From positions 20,746,688-20,810,687 of the forward strand of contig NC_092096.1 in assembly GCF_045679555.1 (NCBI RefSeq): a DNA stretch of 64,000 nt, written 5' to 3'. The stretch is from Salvelinus alpinus (Eukaryota > Chordata > Actinopteri > Salmoniformes > Salmonidae). The notes under the pieces were generated by a model. That model made no database searches. It had not been told where the DNA came from and was given only the letters and a program-made list of their open reading frames with translations. Each line of letters begins with the position of its first letter. Within the stretch, counting starts at the first letter, position 1. A program made the position numbers and the translations under genes. Below, one piece after another: positions 12,375-28,376 of the stretch.

Positions 12375-13310
12375 TGCTATGAGACAATGTGTATGTAGGG
12401 TAATTAACAAACCATAACCATAATTCCAATGATTTTCATACACTATGCTTACAATCATTTTATTTACAGAACTTCACATAACAGAGATCAACTTAGTTGT
12501 ATTTAGTAAATGCACATAAACGTTGTTGTACTGATTAATGTCTCCTGTTAATAAAGCATGTTAATGACAATTTTTAGGAATGTTTTTGAAATAATAATGT
12601 ATTATAATTTTTTTTTTTTTGCTCAGTATGACTGGGCGGGCCTGTCTCCACAATAATCAATGGCTATATATTAGTACTTTAAGTCCAAAAATGGATGTAC
12701 CAATCCCAGATTTCCCCTTTAACATCTAAGCTATACATAGTTTGTTTACAAAGAAAATTATAAAACGTTATATTTTGGGTTATGATGGGGTGAGCGTTTT
12801 ACTAAGAGTAGGAAGTCACAAGTTATTAATGTGAATAATTATTGGATACCATTCATTTAAATGACCAATGAAAGTAGTAACTATTGCAGATTGCATGAAC
12901 ATAAATTAAGTGTGCACTTGAAATTAAACTATATTCAGGCATTTTAAAGTACATTATTGATATATTTTTTGTTAATTATCAACATATAATGTACATGAAA
13001 ATTACAACATGCTGGTTTCATGTTAATTAATACAGAAGGTTACTTATAATGTCCTTTTACATTTCTATTTATATATTATTCATAATACAATTTAAGTAAA
13101 TATAAATATAAAAAACATGCAGACTTATTAAAAAGAAAAATGTAAGAGAGAGAGAAGTTTCTTAATTTCATTATTAATCCAGTACATATGATTTTCATAC
13201 TACTATTCTGATGAAGAGCTGAAAGATGATTTAATATTTCACACCAGTGGCCATTATTACAGAATGTATCCCTCAAAGAGAGGTGATAGCCACAGGTATG
13301 CCTAATATTC
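12375..13310. other. AT-rich intergenic spacer
   Basis: There is a T-tract near 12607-12620 followed by sequence with a generic salmonid-repeat look. No gene is supported. The 3' untranslated region of the minus-strand GIMAP gene would fall in its right part. Confidence 0.5.
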
Positions 13311-14282
13311 CTATTTCTTCTCATCCTGATTGAGAACGGTTTGAAACAGAATAACTCTATTCTGCAGTTCATGAAGGAAGGAGAAGTCATATTTTTGGAC
13401 CTCTGCCAATTCCCTTGCAATTCTTTGCTGGTTAATCTTTCTCTCTGCCTCTTGAAACATTTCATTCGTGTAGTACCCTCCTCCATTCCCTGCCACCATG
13501 TCATCACTATTCTTGATTAGCTCAACAACTTGACTTCTATTCCCATCTGCATTGTTGAAAACATGGAATCTGCCACCATAACGTTGAATCACTTCTCTGA
13601 GCTTGACATGACCCTTAAGTACATAGTTTTGTATTGTTTGACCACGTAATTCATCACCACGAGTGAACAGTACAATCACGTACTTGGTAGCCTCTTCTCC
13701 AAAGAGTTGCTTGAGGGCTTCAACTGAATTCTGCTCCTCTTTGGTGAATCTGCCCACCTGGATCACCAGCAGGAAGACGTGAGGACCAGGAGATGACACC
13801 TGAATACACTTCACTATCTCCTTTTTTACATCCTCTGAATTTTTCTCTGTGTCTAAAATCCCTGGTGTATCCACCACATGTATCCAGCGGTTACCATACA
13901 CTTTCTCTTTCTCACATGTCTCAGTCAGAGTTAGCACTGGGACATGACTTAAATTGTGCCTTTCCCAGAAGGGTGTTTCGCACAGCACTTTTCTCCACTC
14001 CAGTTTTTCCAATCATCACAATTCTCAGGTCTTCACCTGCAAAGATGATAAAATAAAAAGGAATATACATTTTTGTATTATAAAAAAAAAAACTTTAAAC
14101 CAATTGCTGATTTTGATTTAAAACAATTGTATTATGCAATATCAACAATGGTGTATCAAAAAGCACAATTAAATGTATATTTATTGTATTTAAAGCACTT
14201 CATTTGTGTTCCTCAAGCAGGCTTATCTTAAACCTATACGCAATCAAGCAATATCAATTGTTGGCTACCAGGAAATTATAAT

Positions 14283-16914
14283 TGTCACGTTCCTGACCTG
14301 TTTTCTCTTGTTTTGTATGTGTTTAGTTGGTCAGGACGTGAGCTGGGTGGGAATTCTATGTTGTGTGTCTAGTTTTATCTGTTTCTATGTCAGCCTAGTG
14401 TGGGTTCTCAATCAGAGGCAGATGGTAGTCGTTGTCTCTGATTGAGACTCATATATAGGAGGCTTGTTTTGTGTTGGGATTTTGTGGGTGTTTGTTTCCT
14501 GTCTCTGTGTTTGTGTTCTGCACCAGATAGGACTGTCTCGACTTTCACATTTGTTGTTTTTGTATTGTTGTAAGTGTTTCACCGTTTATGTTCAATTAAA
14601 CATGTTGAACACTAACCGCGCTGCATTTTGGTCCTCTCCTTCATCTCAGGAAGAAAGTCGTTACAGAAACACCCACCAAACCCGGACCAAGCAGCGTGGC
14701 AACGGGCAGCAGCAACAGCAGCAGCAGTACAAGGAGGAATGGACATGGGAGGAGATTCTGGACGGAGAAGGACCCTGGGCAGAGCCAGAGGAGTGTCGTC
14801 GTCCCAAAGCGGAGCTGGAGGCATCAAAAGCAGAGAGGCGGCATTATGAGGCGCTTGCAAGGCAGAGTGGCTGGAAACCCGAGAGGCTCACCCAAAAATT
14901 TCTTGGGGGGGGGGGGGGCTAAAGGGGAGTGTGGCGAAGCCGGGTTGGATACCTGAGCCAACTCCCCGGGCTTACCGTGGAGTGAGAGGGCGTCGTACTG
15001 GTCAGACACCGTGTTATGCGGTAAAGCGCACGGTGTCCCCAGTACGCGTGCTTAGCCCCGTGCGGGCTATTCCACCTTGCCGCACTGGTAGGGCTAGGTT
15101 GGGCATCGAGCCGGGTGCCATGAAGCCGGCCCAACATATCTGGCCTCCAGTACGTCTCCTCGGGCCGGCGTACATGGCACCAGCCTTACAGGTGGTGTCC
15201 CCGGTTCGCCTGCATATCCCAGTGCGGGCTATTCCACCTCGCCGCACTGGCAGGGCTACGGGGACCATTCAACCTGGTAAGGTTGGAGAGGCTCGGTGCT
15301 CAAGAGCGCGTGTCCTCCTTCACGGTCCGGTATATCCGGCGCCACCTTCCCGCCCCAGCCCAGTACCACCAGTGCCTACACCACGCACCAGGCTTCCAGT
15401 GCATCTCCAGAGCCCTGTTCCTCCTCCCCGCACTCGCCCTGAGGTGCGTGCCCTCAGCCCGGTACCTCCAGTTCCGGCACCACGCATCAGGCCTATAGTG
15501 CGTCTCAGCCGGCCAGAGTCTGCCGTCTGCCCAGCGGCGTCTGAACTGCCCGTCTGCCCAGCGGCGTCTGAACTGTCCGTCTGCCCAACGCCGTCAGAGC
15601 TGGCCGTCTGAGCCATACGTCTCCCCAGCGCCGTCTGAGCCATACGTCTCCCCAGCGCCGTCTGAGCCATACGTCTGCCCAGCGCCGTCTGAGCCATCCG
15701 TCTGCCCAGCGCCATCTGAGCCATCTGTCTGCCCAGCGCCATTAGAGTCATCCGTCTGCCACGAGCCATTAGAGCCGCCCGTCTGTCCCGAGCCATTAGA
15801 GCCGCCCGTCAGTCAGGAGCCGCTAGAGCCGTCCGTCAGTCAGGAGCTGCCAGAGACGCCAGCCAGTCAGGAGCTGCCAGAGACGCCAGCCAGTCATGAG
15901 CTGCCCTACAGTCATGAGCTGCCCTACAGTCATGAGCTGCCCTACAGTCATGAGCTGCCCTCCAGTCATGAGCTGCCCTCCAGTCATGAGCTGCCCTCCA
16001 GTCATGAGCTGCCCTCCAGTCATGAGCTGCCCTCCAGTCATGAGCTGCCCTCCAGTCATGAGCTGCCCTCCAGTCATGAGCTGCCTTCCAGTCATGAGCT
16101 GCCTTCCAGTCATGAGCTGCCTTCCAGTCATGAGCTGCCTTCCAGTCATGAGCTGCCTTCCAGTCATGAGCTGCCTTCCAGTCATGAGCTGCCTTCCAGT
16201 CATGAGCTGCCTTCCAGTCATGAGCTGCCACTAGTCCGGAGTTGTCCCTCTGTCCTGAGCTACCTCTCTGTCCTGAGCTACCTCTTTGTCCTGAACTACC
16301 TCTCTGTCCTGAGTTGTCTCCTCTATTGTAGAGGGGAGTTGGTGAAGGTTCCTGGACCATGGTCGGGGGCGAGGGTCGCCACTCAAGGGACGCTAAGGAG
16401 GTGGACAAAGACAATGGTGGAGTGTTGCCCTCGTCCACCGCCGGAGCCGCCACCGCGGACAGATGCCCACCCAGACCCTCCCCTTGAGTTTTTAGGGGTG
16501 CGCCCGGAGTTCGCACCTTGAGGGGGGGGTTCTGTCACGTTCCTGACCTGTTTTCTCTTGTTTTGTATGTGTTTAGTTGGTCAGGACGTGAGCTGGGTGG
16601 GAATTCTATGTTGTGTGTCTAGTTTGTCTGTTTCTATGTCAGCCTAGTGTGGGTTCTCAATCAGAGGCAGATGGTAGTCGTTGTCTCTGATTGAGACTCA
16701 TATATAGGAGGCTTGTTTTGTGTTGGGATTTTGTGGGTGTTTGTTTCCTGTCTCTGTGTTTGTGTTCTGCACCAGATAGGACTGTCTCGACTTTCACATT
16801 TGTTGTTTTTGTATTGTTGTAAGTGTTTCACCGTTTATGTTCAATTAAACATGTTGAACACTAACCGCGCTGCATTTTGGTCCTCTCCTTCATCTCAGGA
16901 AGAAAGTCGTTACA
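14283..16914 (+). mobile_element. Young non-autonomous LTR retrotransposon, fossil without pol
   Basis: Two LTRs of about 383 bp (14283-14665 and 16533-16914) are nearly identical, differing at only about one or two positions, which implies a recent insertion. The element is flanked by an ATAAT duplication (14278-14282 and 16915-16919). A G-rich polypurine tract precedes the right LTR (16521-16530). The interior (about 1.87 kb) has gag-like Gln/Glu-rich and proline-rich frames and tandem repeats, but no protease, reverse transcriptase or integrase. It therefore looks internally reduced and would need an autonomous relative. It lies antisense in the GIMAP intron. Confidence 0.85.
15885..16232 (+). 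repeat. 18 bp tandem repeat (SHELPS-coding), ~19 units
   Basis: The unit CAGTCATGAGCTGCCCTC repeats with period 18 inside the LTR retrotransposon. Variants cluster in order (CCCTACAG, then CCCTCCAG, then CCTTCCAG), which suggests sequential slippage or unequal exchange. Looser related arrays flank it: GTCTGCCCAGCGCC-type units at 15525-15760 and TCTGTCCTGAGCTACCTC units at 16247-16320. Confidence 0.95.
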
Positions 16915-17422
16915 ATAATTAACTGTCATCTGGACAGAATTGGAAAATAGCAGGCTAGGACTGGTATTTAATCCTGCAGATTTCTGCACTGCTTTTTCAG
17001 AAGTGATTTTGATTTGCACAGCAACGTTTCCCACGTCTTGATCTAGATAATGGCAGTCCTGTTACATGCCCTCGATGGCTTCAAGGGTCACAGGACTACC
17101 GAATATTATGTCCGGTATCAACTCTCTGTACCTGGACGACGTTATGCTAATCAGATGCACTTCTTAAATACAGTGTGGAAAAACTATTCAGCAATAAGTC
17201 TAAACCACAAAACTAAGTAAGATACAGTAATTATTTTAATTATTTTTTTAATTTTTCAGTTTTACAATATATTCTGAAGTACTTGATTCTCACCTGCAGG
17301 GATAGAGGATCCAGCATCCATGGTGTCTTTGATTTAGTCGAAAATTAGTTTAGAGAAGCTGTGTGTTCTTATTCATATACTTAGCTCTCTGAACCAACCC
17401 ACAAACATCTTTGCTCACTCAC

Positions 17423-17501
17423 TATAAAAGGAAGATGCACAACTCCTTGACAGACCAATTATTGAAGACCTCCCTATCACTTCACTCATGCATTGGTATC
17501 T
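17423..17501. promoter_or_regulatory. Possible GIMAP promoter: TATAAAAG plus a duplicated conserved block
   Basis: TATAAAAG on the plus strand (17423-17430) lies about 100 bp upstream of the minus-strand GIMAP start codon and about 25 bp before a 49 bp block (17453-17501). That block recurs with few changes at 22858-22906. A shared element flanking GIMAP units suggests a duplicated promoter or 5' UTR. Direction and function are not proven. Confidence 0.35.
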
Positions 17502-18144
17502 GTGGCAAATTCTGCAAAGCAAGACAAGGAAATGACAAGGAAATGGCTGCTTCTTGATTCTGAAATCTGATTAAATGATAAGACAATTTTCATTTGAGTT
17601 GTCCTACTGTGACAAAAATATATACTTTGTTTAAATGTTTAAAACCTTTCAATCATAAAAACCTGACAATTGTGTACACTTTGAACAGAGGTTGTGCATT
17701 TAATATTCTAGAAGGAACACTGCCTCAAAGTTTACATTTGGTTGATGCCCTTTCATTGAACTACTGTTCTTTATTGTTAACAAAATGGCACATGAATAAC
17801 ATCTGAAACTGCAAAAATATTGAAATAATCTGTTCTAAAATATTTAGCAGTTTTTTGCAAATTCTTTGATGTTATCTTAATTTGACCATGCTTCTCACGG
17901 CAGGGGTGTAATCATGCAGCAACAAGAAATGTGAATAATTATGTGGGTAGATACATTTTTTGTTAGGGCAAATCAAGTCTGACATTTTAAAGTGGAAATT
18001 GCAAACTTTGGAAGCCTTTTTAAACTTGGAATACACTACAATTTGCATTTCCTGCTGTACAGGAAAATTGTCTGTGACAACAGAGTGATCAAATTTAAGA
18101 TAGGAGATCTGTATATACATGAATATGTTATTATTTCTAACAAG
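17502..18144. other. Spacer or intron upstream of the plus-strand GIMAP exon
   Basis: AT-rich sequence without a recognisable start exon for the plus-strand gene. A phase-1 first exon would be expected here, but I could not identify one. Confidence 0.4.
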
Positions 18145-18687
18145 GTGATTTAGAAGACAAATATACCATTGTTCTGTTGGGAAGGAAAGGGGCCCGGAAG
18201 AGTTCGATAGGAGAAAATATCCTGAAGAAGAATGTCTTTACATATGATACAACAGAATGTCAGCGAGAAGAAAGCAGATCATTTGTTGTCATCAACACCC
18301 TAGACCTTTTTGAAGAAGACAGTCATACAAACCAGAACATTATTGACTGTATGGCACATTCATACCCAGGCCCTGATTTGTTCATACTTGTGATAAAAGA
18401 TGGGCAATCACCAGGAGAGGTTACACATCAAGTCAAGAAGTTAAAGGCAACCTTTGGTAAACAAATGACAGCAAACATGATAGTTGTGTTAGCAGGATGT
18501 GATTACATGATGATCACAGCCCTTGAAGGTGCCAATCTAGACATCTGCAAAACCTCAGATCTGGAAACACGTTTGCACTGCGTGGGGAAGGTCGTAAATT
18601 CAGGTACACCTACAATACTTACAGTAAAGACGACATAAAATCAAGGAACAACCTTTTGGAAGAATAAAGAAAGGCCCAAGGCAAGAT
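18145..18687 (+). pseudogene. GIMAP GTPase-domain exon, degenerate
   Basis: The exon starts in phase 1 after TTTCTAACAAG and ends at an AT|GTGAGT donor. It encodes KYTIVLLGRKGARKSS (P-loop position), then INTLDLF where DTPG is expected, then the GIMAP-type HSYPGPDLFILVI and ATFGKQMTANMIVVLAG. The GKS lysine is kept but the preceding glycine is arginine (GARKS), and the switch aspartate is replaced. A frameshift after GKVVNS (near 18600) moves the RYTYNTY segment, the likely equivalent of the GIMAP box, to another frame. A TAA then follows near 18665. GTP binding would be impaired even without the frameshift. It is probably one domain of a larger gene with the following exons. Confidence 0.65.
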
Positions 18688-18777
18688 GTGAGTCCAAATT
18701 CTATTTATTTAAATGTTATCTATTTTCTAAAACTGTCAGGGGCACTCTAAATATTATTTGTCATGATTGTTCACTAG

Positions 18778-18854
18778 GTCCAGGGGGCGTCATGGACATG
18801 ATGACAGAATGTTAACAGTTGGCCCTCCTACGTCTAACAATCACCATGAAAATG
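18778..18854 (+). CDS. GIMAP linker exon 1 (77 bp, phase 1-1)
   Basis: The exon lies between TTCACTAG and GTAAGC. It is open in the frame set by the flanking phases and reads SRGRHGHDDRMLTVGPP then TSNNHHEN. Short hydrophilic linker exons between GTPase exons occur in multi-domain fish GIMAP genes. I recognise no domain in it. Confidence 0.5.
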
Positions 18855-19115
18855 GTAAGCCTTTGAGTGGAGTTATAACATAGAACCAGTATATTATCGA
18901 GTTAATACGAAGCACCAATACAATATCACACTATAGACCAAGCTATAATATCAATATATTATCCAGCTATTATCTTGCACTTTGCTGGTTTTTGCATTTT
19001 TTAAGCTGATTGCTGTTTAGATCAAGTCACAAGTTTTACTGTGTTGCTCTTTGCAATATTTCAGTTACACTTGTTGTTCTGTAAAATATGATGGTGACGC
19101 CTCCCCTTATTATAG

Positions 19116-19160
19116 ACATCAATAACAAAGGAGCTGAGTCTGCTCTACGACGTCACAATG
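19116..19160 (+). CDS. GIMAP linker exon 2 (45 bp, phase 1-1)
   Basis: The exon lies between TTATTATAG and GTAAGT and reads (D)INNKGAESALRRHN. It joins in frame to the 77 bp exon upstream (codon G|AC) and to the GTPase exon downstream (codon G|AT). Three consecutive phase-consistent junctions support real exons. Confidence 0.5.
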
Positions 19161-19290
19161 GTAAGTTTGATATGAAATTTGACTTTTCAAGAAATAAATA
19201 CAGAGAAGTGTTTCAAAAAGTATAACTTAAAAAAATATATATTCTGTTGCTGATATTTCAATTTTATTGTTCCTTATATTGTTTTATCAG

Positions 19291-22762
<3,472 letters not shown>

Positions 22763-25127
22763 CTTTGATGTTAACAAAAATGTATGTAACTAATGATTGT
22801 TTTAGGTCATTTTTGTACATCTTTGTGACTAATGCTTGAGCATAATTATTATAATTTGACCAATTATTGAAGACCTCCCTCTCACTTTACTCAAGCATTG
22901 GTATCTTCTCTAGCTTTTAGTTGAATCTAACTATGATTGTCTGTAGCATCCAGAGACTTGGACAACTTGGCTCATCACCTGCTTTAAACGGTCAACTCAA
23001 CAGCTGCTCGGTTACCTTTTTGCTGAAATGAAGTACTAGTATTATTGTATGAGTATTTTATTAGGATACTCACCTTGGCAGCATCTACTGTACCTGGGGT
23101 CCAAACAGGAAACAAAACACAGAATATGCAGAACATAACACTACAGAATACTACACAATCTCCCGTCTCCGCCCCACGTTTCAGAAACAGGAGATAGTCC
23201 CTGCCCCATGAGCCGCTCCGGCTCGCAAAAACCAAGGCTCACGCAATGCCACCCACCCACACATTACAACACATAATAGAGTTAAAAATACAATACAAAA
23301 TATTTAAAAGAGACTGCATGTGTCTCTTCACGGTCCCCGTTGTGCCGTAAGAGCCAAACCCTGTGGTTTAATGTTGTATTGATGAATACATTCTTCAAAG
23401 AGTTTTGTTTTCACTGTGTTGGTGCAGTTGCATTATAACCATTGCATAGACCAAGGTGGTAGTGGATGAGGTCTGTAAAAACAACTTAAGAGCACCTGGA
23501 AAATTGCTGTATGAATTCACTCCATTATTATTATATAGACAATGTTACTTTTTAGCTTCAAAGACTCCTGACGTTACACAAAGCAAATGCATAAACATTA
23601 ATTGCCATAGGATATTGCCATAGGATCACATGATTGAATAATATTTTATATCCATGCTTTATTAATAAGCGTAGAGATTAAGGTCAGTGTTTCTAATTTC
23701 TCAGGGTTATCAAACCTTATCATCAACAAACAATGTCATATGAATTACCACCTAATAATAAAACATTTACTTACATAACAAATATATCTACTGGAATTCT
23801 TGTGTGACTAAAGATGTCAATATGAATGAATTCCTTACAGCAGGGCATGACAGTCAAAAAGCTAAATTGGTTAACATGATAAAAAATATCTGATAATAAA
23901 CATTGAGATAATAATTACAATTTGCATATATTTACATATATTACATACAATTACATTTAACAAATTGTGCATTTTCAGAACTCCGGGGTAATGTTGTAAT
24001 AAAATTATAAAATTATAAAATTATAAATGCACAGTGACTTCAATAAATGGAAAGAATATGAATACAATAGTATATAGACTTTCTCTATTCTGTCTGACCT
24101 GTGTTGAGTGTTCATGTAGAGAAACATAAGGCAGGCAGGGAGCGACAGGAAGGTTTCGATGTAGCGAGTAGCTCAAACTCTGTGAGGATTTTGTTTGGGA
24201 AAGGTGAACCCTAGTGGTGATTTTGTAGTGGTTGATGAGGCAGCACAGTAACAGGGCTATAGACAGCTATAATACTCCTCTGTGTTTGGGTTCTGATTAG
24301 CTCTTCCACTGACCCTTGAACAAGGGGTCAGTCCCCCCAATAGACCTCTCTCCACCTGTGGATGCACTGTCAGACTGAGGCATCATGGAGGCTTGATTGT
24401 GATCACACTGCACATCTAACGACCCGACCCTGTGTGCTTATCAGGAACATCAACCAGCAGAGCTACAGGTGAAGGATCTGTAGCAAACAAGACATGTATT
24501 TTCTTTCTGTCTTTCAGAAGTCCTCCCTCCTTCCCTCGTTCACTCCAAGCAGTGTCCTGACAGAGCGAAGATGTACCCTGGTGTCACTATGCCCTCTACA
24601 GGTGCATTAGACACACTGGTGCTGACTCACACATGCACTAGACTAGAGGACATGCTCAATTAAAAATAACTCAGTGTAAAAGAAAATACCTTTATCATAC
24701 TAAAGCTCAATAAAATTCCAGACCCTCAATATAAGCCTGGAATATTGAAATAATTTATACCTCATTTTTCAGCATCAGAAGGAAAAGTCTACTCAGTGTA
24801 ATGTTGGATACCGCTGACTTATCTTAATTGCAGTCAAAGTGAAAGTGACTGAATAAAACACAGAACCACTCTGGCCATTGCTCTAAATATTCCTGTGACT
24901 CTTGAGAACAAGCCTAATCTCCACATAACTGTTTCTCTTAACATGTTGGACCCAATTGTAGGAAATGGTGTACCATCCATGTACTGTGGCTTATATTCTA
25001 CGGTATGCTACTGAATTATACACTGAGTGTACATTTCCATGACATAGGCTGACTAGGTGAATCCAGGTGAACGCTATGATCCCTTATTGATGTCCCTTGT
25101 AAAATCAACTTCAATCAGTGTAGATCA
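22763..25127. other. Intergenic, no gene recognised
   Basis: The 49 bp block shared with 17453-17501 lies at 22858-22906. Near 23080-23110 there is a short fragment resembling a common fish repeat (CTGTACCTGGGGTCCAAACA). A simple AAAATTAT repeat is at 24000-24027. A stretch at 24518-24600 has splice-like edges (TCTTTCAG and CTACAG|GTGCAT), but the reading frame is not convincing. Confidence 0.45.
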
Positions 25128-25676
25128 GTGGTGTGAAGTACTTAAGTAAAAATACTTTAAAGTACTAAAGTAGTTTTTTGGGGTATCTGTTCCTAAATTC
25201 CTAAAGAAAATAATGTACTTTTTACTCCATACATTTTCCCTGACATCTAAAATACTCATTACATGATCAACCAGGACAGAATTAGGGCCCCTATCAATAT
25301 AAAACTTTGTCATCCCTACTGCCTCTGATCTGGCAGACTCACAAAACACAAATACTGTGTTTGCAAAATTCTGTCTGAGTGTTGGAGTGTGCCCCTGTCT
25401 ATCCGTAATTAAAAATAATAAGAAAATTGTGCTGTCTGATTGCTTAATATAAGGAATTTGATGTATAGCATTTATTTTTACTTTGTACTTTTACTCAAGT
25501 ATGAGGATTTAGTACTTTTTCTACCACTGTACTTAAGTACATTTAAAAACAGATACTTTTAAACTTTTACTCAAGTAGTATTTTACTGGGTAACTTTCAC
25601 TTTTACTTGAGTCATTTTCTGTTAAGGTATCTTTACTTTTACTACAGTATGACATTTAGTACTTTTTCCATCATGA
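25128..25676. mobile_element. hAT-type MITE, ~550 bp
   Basis: The left end CAGTGGTGTGAAGTACTTAAG and the right end AGTACTTTTTCCATCATG form imperfect inverted repeats typical of an abundant teleost hAT-derived MITE. Its arms are rich in AAGTA/TACTT words (TTTACTTGAGTCATTTTCTG near 25600). The interior near 25385-25460 matches the same family. It has no coding capacity. Confidence 0.75.
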
Positions 25677-27994
25677 GCAGATGGGCTCCCTCATTTTTCA
25701 GCATGTTTTAACAAAAAGTTAGATTTAGAGTTCGATGAACTTAGATTTTTCCGCAAGGACATATACAGGATACTACCCTCCACAACCTAACCTTCACTCC
25801 AAATCCAAACTCCAAACCTACAACCTGATTTTGGACAAAATGACCTGGAAGGATTAATACGACCAAAGAGGATGATTTCCAAATGCTCTGACAAACCACT
25901 GACCAGCAAAAGAAGCACAAGAAACCTGAAAACACCATCCAACCTGGAACTGAGTGAGTAACGTTAGTCTGAAGCTACTTTTAAAGCCAAGAAGACAAAT
26001 ACATTACAATGCTATATTTTATAAGGACTGAATGCTAATTTAAGGCTACCAAGTTGGCTAGAACAGCACAGATTCAACTACAACTTCAATTAGCACGGAG
26101 GTGTAAATTGAGAGGCATCAAAGCCCTTGAGCCCTACAATGGAAGGAGAGTTTCACAGCCTACCTCACCCAAATGCAAAGGGCTTTGAAACCCCCATCCA
26201 TCTGTGCAGAGGTCATTACAATACAGTACCCCTGGATTCATCTCTATTTTGAACTGATATGCAGCCAGGACACTTCAATTGTAAATTACCTCAATGAGAA
26301 ACAATATTGTTTCTTTGATCACATCAGAAGACATCCTCCTCGCAATCTCCCAAATACAACAGCCGCAGGACAACTTTGTTTGGACGTCGTAAAGGACGAT
26401 TCGCCAAAACTGAAGAGGTATAGCTAGCTAACAACCTCCTTTTTCACTTGGAAAAAAATGGTGGACAGAGACTTGCTAGCTACGTAAGCTAGCTAGCTGG
26501 GATTTTCTACAAGGAATCTGCCTCCCGAAAAAAGCTTCTCTCGTGGGTGTGACACCTACTGCCGCTACCTACTGCACTGCTGCTTGGATTCCACCTGGCA
26601 ATCTGTTCACTGTCTGCCCTGGCTTGTCTCCCCCTGTCTGGTACAGGTACCCCCGTCACACTCCCCCCTGTCTACCGAGCTTTCGCTCACCTCCAGCACA
26701 CAGGCACTGTTGGGGCGTGTGACTCTGAATTTACAATGGCTAGCCCCAAGTCGTTATATATTTTTCTTGTGCTTTATACTATTTGCCTGATGACTCCTGT
26801 GTGCTTTGTTGACTATGAACTTGCTTATTTACTCGACTGTGGGACAGACTATGTTTGTTCCCACACTCGGGACTCTGACTCTTTATTGGTTACACAGACT
26901 CTCATCCTATTCTAACCACTTTTCGCCAGCTTTGTATTCATGTTACCTGATGAAATTGCTGTACAATATGATCTTGTTGCCATCTGATGCACATTCAAAT
27001 GTCATAAAAAAATCAACACTGCAGAGCTCTCCCTGTCCTCTGTCGTCCCGGTTGTATTACTGCTGATGATATCTGGAAAGGTGCATGTACACCCTGGCCC
27101 ATCTATTGTTGCTAACCCTAATTCTGACTTGTGCTCTGATATCTGCTTTACTGATTTCTGCTCTCGTAAAAGCCTGGGTTTTCTGCACGTTAACACTAGA
27201 AGCTTATTACCTAACATCCAGATGTGTTGGTCATTACTGAGACTTGGTTAAGAGTGTTTTGAAAACTGATGTTAACCTTTCTGGCTATAACCTTTGTCGG
27301 CAAGACAGATCTTCCGAAGGTGGTGGAGTGGCAATCTTTACCAAGGAACACCTTCAGTACTCGGTTGTCTCCACCAAGTCTGTCCCCAAACAATTTGATT
27401 TGCTGGTTTAAAGCATTCAACTTTACAATACTCTTTGTTGACTGTTGCTGGGTGTTATCGTCCACCATCAGTACCGGCCTGTACCCTACCTGCCCTAAAT
27501 TCTCTCCTGGCCCCTTACACTAAGTTTGAATTTGTCCCGCTAGGTGACCTAAACTGGGACATGCTTAAACCACCAGGCCCTAAAGCAACGGGACTCCCTA
27601 AATCTTTCTCAGATTATTACCAATCCCACAAGGTATAATTCCAAACACCCAGAAAAGGCTACTCTCCTTTTTTTTTGTTATCCTCACAAATAATCCTGCT
27701 GAGAGGTATGAGTCTGGTATTTTCTGTAATGACCTTAGTGATCACTGTTTTACAGCCTGTGTGCGTAATGGCTGCTCATTGAAACGACCTGTCCTGATTT
27801 GTCATATACGCTTGCTAAAAAACTTTAATGAGCAAGCCTTCCTTCATGACCTGGCCTCTGTAAATTGGTATAGAATCAGCTTGATCCCCTCTGTCCAAGA
27901 CACTTGGACCTTCTTTTTTTATAATTTTTGCGGTATTGCTAACAAACACACCCCCACAAAGAAAATGAGAATTAATCTGACCGTGATCTGGCAG

Positions 27995-28376
27995 TGTAAT
28001 GCGGTGTGTGCTGGTGGCAGGGAAGTCAGGCGCAGGAGAATGAACTTGGTAAAAACAGAGCTGTTTAATAAACATTCAAATAAACTCCAAAAACCAAAGT
28101 ATACAAAAATAACATAATAGGGTGCAAAACCCATCGCACACCAGAAAAAATAACACACCTACATGCAACGAACAATCTCTGACAAGGACATGAGGGGAAA
28201 CAGAGGGTTAAATACACAACATGTAATGAATGGGATTGGAACCAGGTGTGTAGGAAGACAAGACAAAACCAATGGAAAATGAAAAATGGATCAATGATGG
28301 CTAGAAGGTCGGTGACGTCGACCGCCGAACACCACCCGAACAAGGAGAGGGACCAACTTCGGCGGAAGTCGTGACA
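27995..28376. mobile_element. Solo LTR of the Gypsy family at 4991-5331, fossil
   Basis: The block begins TGTAATGCGG and ends GTCGTGACA. It is flanked by GGCAG duplications (27990-27994 and 28377-28381). It aligns with the 4991-5331 LTR. A single LTR with intact duplications is the usual product of LTR-LTR recombination. Confidence 0.85.

Larger units (their letters stand above)
13311..17321 (-). pseudogene. GIMAP (AIG1-type) GTPase gene, two exons, disrupted
   Basis: Exon 1 (17321-17294) starts ATGGATGCTGGA (MDAGSSIPA) and ends at a GTGAGA donor in phase 1. Exon 2 starts at 14036 after TTTGCAG, and the split codon reads GGT, giving [17 protein letters not shown]. Exon 2 encodes the AIG1 GTPase domain: P-loop, DTPG switch (VVDTPGIL), FTRGDE (G4) and the GIMAP box RFHVFNN, followed by a helical tail ending near 13311. 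Two faults are visible. The P-loop reads GVEKS where GVGKS is expected. A frameshift between the P-loop and the switch region (about 13942-13960, net 2 nt short) puts the DTPG part in another frame. GIMAPs act in lymphocyte survival at internal membranes. A young LTR retrotransposon occupies the intron. Confidence 0.8.

Noticed and set aside
15880-16232. CRISPR-like array
   Set aside because: Direct 18 bp tandem repeats without unique spacers, in a vertebrate retroelement.
15823-16516. Minus-strand repeat proteins (MTGRQL- and AAHDW-type frames)
   Set aside because: They are antisense frames of the 18 bp array inside the LTR retrotransposon; the 18 bp period keeps all frames open.
22984-23235. 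Minus-strand frame and possible splice donor GCTGCCAAG|GTGAGT
   Set aside because: No homology; the segment resembles a common fish repeat (TGTACCTGGGGTCC).
24518-24600. Possible exon between TCTTTCAG and GTGCAT
   Set aside because: No open frame with recognisable protein and no neighbouring exon in phase.
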